DNA of 24,333 nucleotides from CAG-791 sp002449595. Lineage in GTDB: Bacteria; Bacillota; Clostridia; Lachnospirales; Lachnospiraceae. Under the pieces are notes generated by a model, which was given only the letters and a program-made list of their open reading frames with translations, was not told the DNA's origin and ran no database searches. The translations under genes were made by a program, and so were the position numbers. The DNA lies in assembly GCA_946539855.1 (NCBI GenBank), contig CAMNHV010000025.1:1-24333 (forward strand). The letters run 5' to 3'. Of this stretch, positions 6,328 through 14,121 are shown one piece after another (the stretch's first letter is position 1; every line of letters starts with the position of its first letter).

Positions 6328-7802
6328 AAAAGCTATTGCGCTCGTACGGCGGCACCGGCATCCGGGCGAGGCTCAACATCTTCAGCATGCTGTGCATCGT
6401 GCCGATGATCGCGCTTTTCATCTTCACCTTTGCCAGCATGTACCGGTTTTACCGCGCGTATGACCAGCTGGTCCGCAACATCACGAGCGCCAATGAGTAC
6501 AACATGAGCTTCAAAGAGTCGATGGACGAGATGATGTACAAGATCATCATCGGCTCCGCGAACTGGACAGATGCTGAAGAAAAGCTGGAAGGCGAGGATC
6601 CAAAGAAACTCATCCGGGAGGCGGAAGAGCACTTCCGGAGCCTTCGCGAGAGCGCGGAGAGCAAGACGGTCTACGCGGACCTGAGCGCGCTGCTTAAGCT
6701 CCTCGGGATCCTGGACGAGCGGGTGGACGACATCCTCCGGAACGTGGAGGAGGGCGGCCACTACGACGAGAACATGGAGATGCTGGACCTGAACATCCGC
6801 ACGCTCACGTCCCTGATCCAGGACGACATTCACATCTATATCAACGACGAAGCCGACAACATGGAGATCCTGCGGCAGCGCGTGGCGGACAGCTTCCTCA
6901 AGACGTTCCGCGTGCTGATCCTGCTGGTTGCGGCCGTGATCCTTTTCTCCCTGTACGGCTCCAAAAAGCTCGCGGACAGCATTACAGAGCCTGTTACGAA
7001 GCTCTGCGACATGACGACGAAGTTCGCCGGCGGCGACTTCTCCGTCTCCTATGACCCCGGAACGGAGGACGAACTGAAGACGCTCGCGGACAGCTTCAAC
7101 AGCATGGTCGGGGAGATCGGAATTCTGGTGGAGGACATCAACCGGGAGCAGAAAAACGCCCGTGACATGGAACTTCGACTGATGCAGGAGCAGGTCAATC
7201 CGCATTTCCTGTACAATACGCTCGACGCGATCACCTGGCTCACGGAGTCCGGAGAGAACAAGCAGGCAGTACAGATGATCCAGGAGCTGTCGAGCTTTTT
7301 CCGCACGACGCTCAGCAAAGGGCGCGACCTGATCACGGTCCGGGAGGAGCAGGAACACATCCGGAGCTACCTTGAGATCCAGCACTTCCGCTACCGTGAC
7401 ATCATGGAGTACGAGATCACGGTCGACGAGGAGATCGCGGGCTGCACGATCCAGAAGCTGACGCTGCAGCCGATCGTGGAGAATGCGCTCTACCACGGGA
7501 TCAAGAACAAGAGGGGCCTCGGCCGGATCACCGTGAACGGGCTGAGGGACGGCGGCGACATGGTCTTTACGGTGCAGGACAACGGGATCGGCATGACGGA
7601 GGAAGAATTGCGGGACCTTCGCCTCAGGATCGAGGGAAAGATGGAGCCGGAGAAGAAAAACGGATTCGGCATGGCCGTCGTGCAGGCGCGGATCCGGATG
7701 CAGTACGGAGAAGGTTACGGCCTCTCAGTGGACAGCAGATATATGGAAGGGACGACGGTCACCGTCCGGCTTCCCGCGCGGTGTGAATCCGGTGAAACAT
7801 GA
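6324..7802 (+). CDS. Sensor histidine kinase, YesM/LytS-like
   Basis: 492 residues. TM1 at ~16-39, an extracytoplasmic region of ~150 residues rich in charged helices, TM2 at ~194-211, a HAMP domain at ~212-265, then a His_kinase domain with QVNPHFLYNTLDAI (phospho-acceptor H294) and an HATPase domain with the N box around N387 (PIVENALYHG), DNGIG (419-423) and NGFGMAVV (446-453). The ATGA overlap with the regulator gene indicates translational coupling. The sensory region lacks a recognisable ligand-binding fold such as Cache, consistent with sensing through a partner protein such as the binding protein encoded next. Confidence 0.94.
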   Translation: MKKLLRSYGGTGIRARLNIFSMLCIVPMIALFIFTFASMYRFYRAYDQLVRNITSANEYNMSFKESMDEMMYKIIIGSANWTDAEEKLEGEDPKKLIREAEEHFRSLRESAESKTVYADLSALLKLLGILDERVDDILRNVEEGGHYDENMEMLDLNIRTLTSLIQDDIHIYINDEADNMEILRQRVADSFLKTFRVLILLVAAVILFSLYGSKKLADSITEPVTKLCDMTTKFAGGDFSVSYDPGTEDELKTLADSFNSMVGEIGILVEDINREQKNARDMELRLMQEQVNPHFLYNTLDAITWLTESGENKQAVQMIQELSSFFRTTLSKGRDLITVREEQEHIRSYLEIQHFRYRDIMEYEITVDEEIAGCTIQKLTLQPIVENALYHGIKNKRGLGRITVNGLRDGGDMVFTVQDNGIGMTEEELRDLRLRIEGKMEPEKKNGFGMAVVQARIRMQYGEGYGLSVDSRYMEGTTVTVRLPARCESGET

Positions 7803-7853
7803 GGTGCGGATCCGGTGAGAAATGAGGTGTGTCCGGTGAGAAATGAGATGTGC
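7788..7853 (+). repeat. Three tandem 21-23 bp repeats at the kinase/binding-protein junction
   Basis: Units starting TCCGGTGA at 7788, 7811 and 7832 share TCCGGTGAGAAATGAGGTG with small changes. The first unit holds the kinase stop codon. Later units supply GTG and ATG codons, each behind a GGTGAG- or GAGGTG-like sequence, so the array creates several possible translation starts for the next gene. Confidence 0.75.
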
Positions 7854-8933
7854 CTGAAGAAAAATAAGAAAATAATCAGAAGAAAGATCGCGAATACCAT
7901 AGCCGCCGTGCTGGTCGCCGCCCTGCTTGCGGGCTGCGGGGGAGGACTCTATTACGACAGCGAGGACGCCTTTCCGGAGGACGATCTCATCACGGTCGGA
8001 TTCTCCCAGGTCGGCGCGGAGTCCGACTGGAGGGAGGCCAATACCGCGTCGATGAAGGAGACGTTCTCCATCGACAACGGATACAGCCTGATGTTCAGCG
8101 ACGCGCAGCAGAAGAAGGAAAAGCAGATCTCCGCCGTCCGCAATTTCATCCAGCAGGAGGTGGATTACATCGTGATCGCGCCGGTCACGGAGACCGGGTG
8201 GGAGACCGTTCTGGAGGAAGCGAAGGAAGCGGGGATCCCGGTGATCATCGTCGACCGGATGGTGGAGGCGGATGAAGACCTCTACACCGCGTGGGTCGGC
8301 TCCGACTTCGCGCTCGAGGGAAAACTCGCCTGCGAGTGGCTGCGCTGGTTCACAGAGAAGAGGGGGATCGACCCGTCCATCCTGCATATCGTTGACATTC
8401 AGGGGACGGTGGGCTCCTCCGCGCAGATCGGCCGCTCGAACGCGCTCGCGGAAGCAAGCGAAGAGTACGGATGGGATCTCGCCGCTATCGTGCAGGGAGA
8501 ATATACGCAGACAAAGAGCAAGGAACTCATGGAGGCACTCCTGAAAGAGAACAGTGAGATCAACGTCGTGTACTGCGAGAACGACAACGAGGCCTTCGGC
8601 GCGCTCGAAGCGATCGAGAGCGCAGGGAAAAAAGCGGGCGTCCATCCGGAAAACGGAGAGGTGCTCGTGATCTCGTTCGACGCGACGATGCGGGGACTCA
8701 CCTGTGTGCTGAATGGAAAGATCGCCGTGGACGCGGAGTGCAACCCGCTGCACGGACCCCGCGTGCGGGAGATCATCGAGATGCTGGAAGAGGGACAGAG
8801 CGTCCCGAAGAAGACTTACGTCAGCGAGGACATTTTCTCCTGTGTGGAGGATGTGGACAGTCTGAATACGCAGGACGGGTCGCATGACGTCACCACTGTC
8901 ACACAGGAGCTGATCGATTCCCGCGCCTACTGA
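7815..8933 (+). CDS. Sugar-binding lipoprotein (Peripla_BP_4, YtfQ-like), probable sensory partner
   Basis: 372 residues from GTG 7815, or 361 from ATG 7848; both starts have SD-like sequence because of a local tandem repeat, and 7848 gives the more normal signal peptide. A basic region and hydrophobic core end in the lipobox LLAGC, so the product is lipid-anchored outside the membrane. The body is a LacI/RbsB-fold binding protein: ITVGFSQ, QQEVDYIVIAPV, PVIIVDR, the hinge ILHIVDIQG, VVYCENDNEAFGALEAI and AECNPLHGPRV, the last resembling YtfQ. Only 12 bases (to GTG) separate it from the kinase, far from the transporter genes. This suggests a signal-input role like XylFII of the XylFII-LytS-YesN system. 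Role is inferred. Confidence 0.9.
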   Translation: MRNEVCPVRNEMCLKKNKKIIRRKIANTIAAVLVAALLAGCGGGLYYDSEDAFPEDDLITVGFSQVGAESDWREANTASMKETFSIDNGYSLMFSDAQQKKEKQISAVRNFIQQEVDYIVIAPVTETGWETVLEEAKEAGIPVIIVDRMVEADEDLYTAWVGSDFALEGKLACEWLRWFTEKRGIDPSILHIVDIQGTVGSSAQIGRSNALAEASEEYGWDLAAIVQGEYTQTKSKELMEALLKENSEINVVYCENDNEAFGALEAIESAGKKAGVHPENGEVLVISFDATMRGLTCVLNGKIAVDAECNPLHGPRVREIIEMLEEGQSVPKKTYVSEDIFSCVEDVDSLNTQDGSHDVTTVTQELIDSRAY

Positions 8934-8983
8934 GCAGGGGCACGCAGGGACAGAAGACGGAAGAAAAAAATGAAATAATCAAA

Positions 8984-9006
8984 TAAAAAATCGGCATGCC
9001 GATTTC
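8984..9006 (+). terminator. Weak palindrome after the sensing operon, possible terminator
   Basis: AAATCGG and CCGATTT (8988-8994 and 8999-9005) flank the loop CATG and are preceded by an A-run, with only TTT following. It could end the regulator-kinase-binding protein transcript inefficiently, in either direction. The T-tract is poor, so this is tentative. Confidence 0.35.
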
Positions 9007-9058
9007 CGGTGCCGTGAAAAATTGAACCAGTTCCGAAGGATGTTCCATTCCGCAGCGG

Positions 9059-9102
9059 CGCCTCCCCAGCTATCCTTATAGACAGCAGGGGAGGCGTTCC
9101 CC
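9059..9102 (+). promoter_or_regulatory. Leader with two mutually exclusive hairpins before the main binding-protein gene
   Basis: CGCCTCCCC (9059-9067) can pair with GGGGAGGCG (9088-9096) as a perfect 9-bp stem with a 20-base loop. The same GGGGA (9088-9092) can instead pair with TCCCC (9098-9102). There is no T-run, so an RNA-stabilising or translation-modulating leader is more likely than a terminator. The SD GGAGGG lies at 9124-9129. No convincing promoter was identified between 8934 and 9136. Confidence 0.45.
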
Positions 9103-9136
9103 GTTCAGAGTATTCCAAAATACGGAGGGTATCAAA

Positions 9137-10198
9137 ATGAAAAAGAGACTGGCAGCATTATTGATCGCGGCAATGTTCGCAGGCGTTCTGGCCGGTTGTG
9201 CGGCGGCGCCCGCGGCGGCTCCGGCAGCTGCGCCCGCAGCGCAGGAAGAAGCCAAGGAAGAGGCGGAAGAGCCTGCAGAAGAAGCGGCTGAAGAAGCAGC
9301 TGAGCCCGCGGAAGAAGGCGGACTGATCAAGGTCGGCATCATCAACAACGACCCCAATGAATCCGGCTACCGCACCGCAAATGACAAGGATCTCAAGGCG
9401 ATGTTCACGGAAGAGAACGGCTATGAAGCTTCCTTCGCGTACAGCCTGAAGAACGACGAGCAGATCAACGCGGCACAGAAGTTCATCCAGGACGGCGTCG
9501 ACTACCTGCTTCTGTCCGCAGCGGATACCGCCGGCTGGGATTCCGTCCTGAAAGATGCGCAGGATGCAGGCATCCGCGTGATCCTGTTCGACCGCACCAT
9601 CGATGCTGACGAGAGCCTTTATGAAGCTTCCATCGTCTCCGACATGGCGAAGGAAGGCGAGACGGCGATCAACTGGCTTAAAGGCCAGAACCTTGACAGC
9701 TACAAAGTCATCCACCTTCAGGGTGTGATGGGCTCCGCAGCACAGCGCGGCCGTTCCGGCGCTCTTGACGACGCAGTCGCAAACGACGGCTTCGAACTCG
9801 TGACACAGCAGACCGCTGAGTGGAACGCTGAGAAGGCACAGCAGATCGTCCAGTCCGTCATCGACTCCGGCGCGGAATTCAACGTCATCTATGCTGAGAA
9901 CGACGATATGGCGAAGGGTGCCGTCGCGGCGCTCGATAAGGCAAACATCTCCCACGGCGTAGGCAAGGACGTCATCGTGATGGGCTTCGACTGCAACAAG
10001 TGGGCTCTGGAAGAGCTGCTCGCGCAGAACTGGAACTATGACGGACAGTGCAATCCTTTCCAGGCCGCTTACCTCGACGAGATCATCAAGAAGCTGGAAG
10101 CCGGCGAGACCCTTGACCAGAAGGTCGTCATCATGGAAGAAAAGGGCTTCGACGCAACTACGATCACGCAGGAAGACGTTGACAACTACGGCATCTGA
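9137..10198 (+). CDS. ABC transporter sugar-binding lipoprotein (YtfQ/RbsB-like)
   Basis: 353 residues, SD GGAGGG at good spacing. Signal peptide with lipobox LAGC (Cys21), then a 40-residue Ala/Pro/Glu linker typical of Firmicute binding lipoproteins, then a Peripla_BP_4 domain: IKVGIINND, FIQDGVDYLLLSA, IRVILFDR, VIHLQGVMGSAAQRGRSGAL, NVIYAENDDMAKGAVAAL and GQCNPFQ. It is a diverged paralogue of the upstream lipoprotein; the two align along the whole length by eye. Codon choice is strongly biased, suggesting high expression. It delivers the sugar to the ATPase/permease set that follows after a stable hairpin. The ligand is not identifiable; a pentose, galactofuranose or similar monosaccharide fits the family. 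Confidence 0.93.
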   Translation: MKKRLAALLIAAMFAGVLAGCAAAPAAAPAAAPAAQEEAKEEAEEPAEEAAEEAAEPAEEGGLIKVGIINNDPNESGYRTANDKDLKAMFTEENGYEASFAYSLKNDEQINAAQKFIQDGVDYLLLSAADTAGWDSVLKDAQDAGIRVILFDRTIDADESLYEASIVSDMAKEGETAINWLKGQNLDSYKVIHLQGVMGSAAQRGRSGALDDAVANDGFELVTQQTAEWNAEKAQQIVQSVIDSGAEFNVIYAENDDMAKGAVAALDKANISHGVGKDVIVMGFDCNKWALEELLAQNWNYDGQCNPFQAAYLDEIIKKLEAGETLDQKVVIMEEKGFDATTITQEDVDNYGI

Positions 10199-10249
10199 TG
10201 AAGGATCCGAAGTTTAAGACTGAAGAACCGCAGTAAAAAAGGACATACA

Positions 10250-10285
10250 GCGCGGCACAGCGGTTTATGCGCAGCTGTGCCGCGC
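10250..10285 (+). promoter_or_regulatory. Intercistronic hairpin between binding-protein and ATPase genes
   Basis: GCGCGGCACAGC (10250-10261) and GCTGTGCCGCGC (10274-10285) form a perfect 12-bp stem with a 12-base loop, followed by only TTT. In sugar ABC operons such structures commonly stabilise the binding-protein message and reduce readthrough into the membrane-protein genes. That role is inferred from family knowledge. Confidence 0.65.
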
Positions 10286-10308
10286 GTTTCATGAGGAAGG
10301 GAATTCTG

Positions 10309-11829
10309 ATGAGAGACGGCGTAGTACTGGAAATGCGCGGGATATACAAGAGCTTCCCGGGCGTCAAAGCTCTCCGGAATGTCGATTTCACGCTCCGCGA
10401 GGGAGAGATCCATGCCCTGATGGGAGAGAACGGCGCCGGAAAGTCGACGCTGATCAAAGTCCTGACCGGGGTGTACAGCAAGGACGACGGAGAGATCTTC
10501 CTGCGCGGCGTCGATGGCGCGGCGGTGATCCGCTCGCCGCAGGAGGCACAGAACCTTGGCATCGCGACGGTGTACCAGGAGATCACGCTCTGCCCGAACC
10601 TGTCGGTCGCGGAGAATATCTATATCGGCCGCGGCAGCGGCAGTCTCCGGAACTGGAAGAAGATGGGCGCGGACGCGGATAAGATCCTGCAGTCGCTCGA
10701 CATACCGGCGAGGGCGTCGCAGCAGCTCGGGACCTGTTCCCTTGCTGTGCAGCAGATGGTGGCGATCGCGCGGGCCATCGACATGGACTGCAAGGTGCTG
10801 ATCCTCGACGAGCCGACTTCCTCCCTGGATGAGCAGGAAGTGGAGAAGCTCTTCCGCCTGATGCGGGACCTGCGGAGCCGGGGCGTCGGCATCATCTTTG
10901 TCACGCACTTCCTGGACCAGGTCTACGAGGTCTGCGACAGGATCACAGTGCTCCGGGACGGCCAGCTGGTCGGCGAGTATGAGATCGGGTCGCTGCCGCG
11001 GCTGCAGCTGGTCTCGAAGATGCTCGGCAAGGACCTGGACGATCTGTCGGACATTAAGGGAGACCGGGAGGGGAGCACGGAGGAAGGCGCGGAGCCCGTC
11101 TATGAGGTGCAGGGCCTCCAGAGCAATGCGGGCATCAGTCCTTTTGATTTCCATATCAGAAAAGGAGAAGTCAACGGGTTCACGGGTCTTCTCGGCTCGG
11201 GACGGAGCGAATGTGTGCGCGCGATCTTCGGCGCGGACCGCGTTCTCTCCGGTTCTGTGAAAGTGAACGGCAAAAAAGTGAAGATCACGAAGCCGCTGGA
11301 CGCGATGAAGCAGGGCATCGCCTATCTGCCGGAGGACCGCAAGGCCGACGGGATCGTCGGGGACCTCTCCGTCCGCGAGAACATCATTCTGGCGCAGCAG
11401 GTCCTGAAGGGATTCTTCCACCCGTTCTCCAAGGCGGAGACGGCGAAGATCGCGAAGGAATACATCGACCTTCTGGACATCAAGACGGCCTCGGCGGAGA
11501 CGCCGATCCGCGCTCTCTCGGGCGGGAACCAGCAGAAGGTCATTCTCGCGAGATGGCTCCTGATGCATCCGGAGTACCTGATTCTGGACGAGCCCACGAG
11601 GGGCATCGACGTCGGCACCAAGGTCGACATCCAGAAGTTGGTCTTAAAGCTCGCGGACGAGGGCAAGAGCGTCACCTTCATCTCATCCGAGACAGAGGAG
11701 ATGCTCCGCACCTGCTCCAGGCTGATCGTCATGCGCGACCGCAAGGTCGTCGGCGAACTGACAGGGGACGATCTCACGCAGAACAAGATCATGAGCACGA
11801 TCGCCGGAGGGGAGGAGAACAATGCGTAA
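10309..11829 (+). CDS. Sugar ABC transporter ATPase, two ABC domains (RbsA/MglA/YtfR-like)
   Basis: 506 residues. ATG 10309 is chosen over the upstream in-frame start at 10267 because AGGAAGGG precedes it and the family N-terminus (VLEMRGIYKSFPGVKAL) begins there; the upstream start lies inside the intercistronic hairpin. Domain 1: Walker A GENGAGKST (39-47), Walker B ILDEPTSS (~165), and a divergent signature CSLAVQQMV. Domain 2: degenerate Walker A GLLGSGRSE (~294), signature LSGGNQQKV (~404), Walker B LILDEPTRG (~424). The asymmetric second Walker A is normal for this carbohydrate-uptake family. It energises import at the inner face of the membrane. The gene overlaps the next one by eight bases. 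Confidence 0.95.
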   Translation: MRDGVVLEMRGIYKSFPGVKALRNVDFTLREGEIHALMGENGAGKSTLIKVLTGVYSKDDGEIFLRGVDGAAVIRSPQEAQNLGIATVYQEITLCPNLSVAENIYIGRGSGSLRNWKKMGADADKILQSLDIPARASQQLGTCSLAVQQMVAIARAIDMDCKVLILDEPTSSLDEQEVEKLFRLMRDLRSRGVGIIFVTHFLDQVYEVCDRITVLRDGQLVGEYEIGSLPRLQLVSKMLGKDLDDLSDIKGDREGSTEEGAEPVYEVQGLQSNAGISPFDFHIRKGEVNGFTGLLGSGRSECVRAIFGADRVLSGSVKVNGKKVKITKPLDAMKQGIAYLPEDRKADGIVGDLSVRENIILAQQVLKGFFHPFSKAETAKIAKEYIDLLDIKTASAETPIRALSGGNQQKVILARWLLMHPEYLILDEPTRGIDVGTKVDIQKLVLKLADEGKSVTFISSETEEMLRTCSRLIVMRDRKVVGELTGDDLTQNKIMSTIAGGEENNA

Positions 11830-12886
11830 ATCATTCATCCGGGAGCTTTTGTCGAACCAGATCTGCATCCCCGTCGCGGCGCTCCTGATCCTGACCATAT
11901 TTAACCTGATCGTGGATCCCGGCTTCTTCCGGATCACGCTCGGCCAGAACAGCGCGGGCTTCCCCGTGCTCACCGGCTACCTGATCACGATCCTCGACTA
12001 CGGCTCGGAGCTCGCCATTCTGGCACTCGGGATGACGCTCGTCACCTCGTCCTCCGGCGGACAGGATATCTCTGTCGGCGCCGGCATCGCGATCGCAGGC
12101 TCTGTCATCCTGCGCGTCCTGTGCGGGACGAACTCGCGGCCGGATACGCTGCAGGCACCGGTGATCGTCGCTTTTCTCGTCGCCTGTATCGCCGCGATGC
12201 TCTGCGGCGCATTCAACGGCGCGCTGGTCGCCTATTTCAGGATCCAGCCCATGGTCGCGACGCTGATCCTTTTCACGGCGGGACGCTCGATCGCCGCCTG
12301 GATCAACAACAACGAGCTGCCGATCATCAGCGACCCGTCGTTCGCGGTGTACGGAGGCTTCATTCCGGGCGTGCCGCTGCCGACGCCGTTCTTCATCGCG
12401 CTGCTGTGCATCATCGTCATGGCGCTCGTCCTGAAGTTCACGAACCTTGGGCTGTACACACAGACGGTGGGCATCAATGAGAACGCCGCCCGCCTGAACG
12501 GCCTGAACCCTCAGCTGATCAAGTTTCTGTCATTCGTGATCCTTGGCCTGTGCGTCGCGGTCTGCGGCCTGATCAAGGTCAGCCGGCTCTCGTCCATCAA
12601 CTACTCGGTCATCGCGAAGGACATCGAGATGGACGCCATCCTCGCCGTCGCGCTCGGCGGCAACGCTCTCTCCGGCGGACGCTTCAACATCTGGGCATCC
12701 GTGCTGGGCGCGTATGTGATCCAGTTCCTGACGACGACGCTCTACAAGATGAACGTCCAGTCCGACGCGCTGCCGGCTTACAAAGCGGTGGTCGTCATCC
12801 TGCTCGTCGTGATGAGCGCGCCTTCCGTCCGGGCAAAACTGGCGGCACTGACCGCGCGCCGCAGGAATGAAGCGAAGGAGGCATGA
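11822..12886 (+). CDS. Sugar ABC transporter permease 1 (RbsC/YtfT-like)
   Basis: 354 residues, multi-pass membrane protein of the BPD_transp_2 family. Motifs: ELAILALGMTLVTSSSGGQDISVGAGIAIAG (usual form SGGIDLSVG), FNGALVAYFRIQPMVATLILFTAGRSIA and the ARLNGLN region. GGGGAGG provides the SD, and the start lies inside the end of the ATPase gene, so translation is coupled. The GGQD in place of GGID is a small oddity also seen in YtfT-type permeases as I recall. It forms the channel together with the next permease. Confidence 0.94.
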   Translation: MRKSFIRELLSNQICIPVAALLILTIFNLIVDPGFFRITLGQNSAGFPVLTGYLITILDYGSELAILALGMTLVTSSSGGQDISVGAGIAIAGSVILRVLCGTNSRPDTLQAPVIVAFLVACIAAMLCGAFNGALVAYFRIQPMVATLILFTAGRSIAAWINNNELPIISDPSFAVYGGFIPGVPLPTPFFIALLCIIVMALVLKFTNLGLYTQTVGINENAARLNGLNPQLIKFLSFVILGLCVAVCGLIKVSRLSSINYSVIAKDIEMDAILAVALGGNALSGGRFNIWASVLGAYVIQFLTTTLYKMNVQSDALPAYKAVVVILLVVMSAPSVRAKLAALTARRRNEAKEA

Positions 12887-12887
12887 C

Positions 12888-13922
12888 ATGAAGGAAAGAA
12901 AAGGTTTTTCCCTGAACAGCATAACGGATACGACGCTGCTCCTGACCATCACGATCATCGTTTTCTTCATGATGTATATCGGTGCGATCGTCTTCCAGGG
13001 CAAAGGGTTTCTCAAGCCGCAGACGTTCTTTAATATCCTGAACGCGAACGCGGCGCTGATCATCACCTCCGTCGGCATGAGCATCGTCATGATCACAGGC
13101 GGCATCGATATCTCCGTCGGCGGCGTCGCGGCGCTGGTCAGCATGTGCTGCGCCGTCTACCTCGACAAGATGGGAGGGAACGTCCCGATGTCGATCGTGA
13201 TCGCGGTCCTGATCGGGCTCGGCTTCGGCCTCGTCCAGGGCACGCTCGTCGCCTATCTGGGCATCCAGCCCTTTATCGTGACGCTGGCGGGCATGTTCTT
13301 CGCGAGGGGCATGACGACCATCGTCAACACCGCACCGTTCAACGTCGAGAATAAGAGCTTCGTCGCGCTCAAGGAGACGCGCGTCATCGTCCCCGGATTC
13401 GGTACGGTGAACAAGCTCGGAAAATACGTCAACGCGTATGTGGAGATCGGCGTCGTCGTGGCGCTCCTCATCGTGATCCTGTTCTTCGTCGTTCTTCGGT
13501 GGACGCGGCTCGGCAGGAACTTCTACGCGGTCGGCGGCAACGCCCAGAGCGCGCTGATGCTCGGCATCAACGTCCGCCGGACGAAATTCTACTCGCACCT
13601 GATCTGCGGGCTTCTCGCGGGCATCGGCGGCTTCGTCTACTTCATGCACGTCGGCTCCGGCTCCGCTTCGCACGCGAGCGGCATGGAGATGAACGCGATC
13701 GCGTCCTCGATCATCGGCGGAACGATGCTGACAGGCGGCGTCGGAAACGTCATCGGAACACTCTTCGGCGTCCTGTCGCTCAGCACGATCCAGAACATCG
13801 TCTCCTCCGCCGGACTCGACCAGGCGTGGTGGACCGGCATCACGATCGCCGCGATGCTCTGCCTGTTCCTTGTCGTCCAGAGTATCGTCATGGCGAGAAA
13901 GAAGAGAGCTGTCGCGAGATAA
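12888..13922 (+). CDS. Sugar ABC transporter permease 2 (RbsC/YjfF-like)
   Basis: 344 residues. ATG 12888 is chosen because AAGGAGG ends six bases before it; an in-frame ATG at 12867 would overlap the previous gene and lacks an SD. Motifs: ALIITSVGMSIVMITGGIDISVGGVAAL, LGIQPFIVTLAGMFFARG, YAVGGNAQSALMLGINVRR and GTMLTGGVGNVIGT. Two different permease genes behind one ATPase are the hallmark of the YtfQ-R-T-YjfF arrangement, implying a heterodimeric channel. It is the last gene of the transporter operon. Confidence 0.94.
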   Translation: MKERKGFSLNSITDTTLLLTITIIVFFMMYIGAIVFQGKGFLKPQTFFNILNANAALIITSVGMSIVMITGGIDISVGGVAALVSMCCAVYLDKMGGNVPMSIVIAVLIGLGFGLVQGTLVAYLGIQPFIVTLAGMFFARGMTTIVNTAPFNVENKSFVALKETRVIVPGFGTVNKLGKYVNAYVEIGVVVALLIVILFFVVLRWTRLGRNFYAVGGNAQSALMLGINVRRTKFYSHLICGLLAGIGGFVYFMHVGSGSASHASGMEMNAIASSIIGGTMLTGGVGNVIGTLFGVLSLSTIQNIVSSAGLDQAWWTGITIAAMLCLFLVVQSIVMARKKRAVAR

Positions 13923-13947
13923 AGCCACTGGAAAAGAAAACAGCGCA

Positions 13948-13984
13948 GAGCCGTCCGGGAGTGTCCCGGGCGGCTCACTTTTTC
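13948..13984 (+). terminator. Intrinsic terminator of the transporter operon
   Basis: GAGCCGTCCGGGA (13948-13960) and TCCCGGGCGGCTC (13964-13976) form a 13-bp stem with one G-T pair and a GTG loop, then ACTTTTTC. Confidence 0.92.
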
Positions 13985-14121
13985 AGCATCTTGTACAAAG
14001 AAGGTGGTATTTATCCCCCTGCTCATATACAATAGTTATATCCGGACTTTGCGCGACGTACAGTAACGGAGGCGGCAGGCCCGGAGGTTGGCACAGTATT
14101 TTTCAAAGGGAGGTAAGCGGA

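Noticed and set aside
12795..13928. Minus-strand 377-codon frame opposite the second permease
   Set aside because: His/Asp/Arg-rich shadow translation, no family similarity, antisense to a clear permease.
13870..14121. Upstream extension of the beta-helix protein
   Set aside because: It would run through the permease end and the operon terminator; the signal peptide and SD fit ATG 14122.
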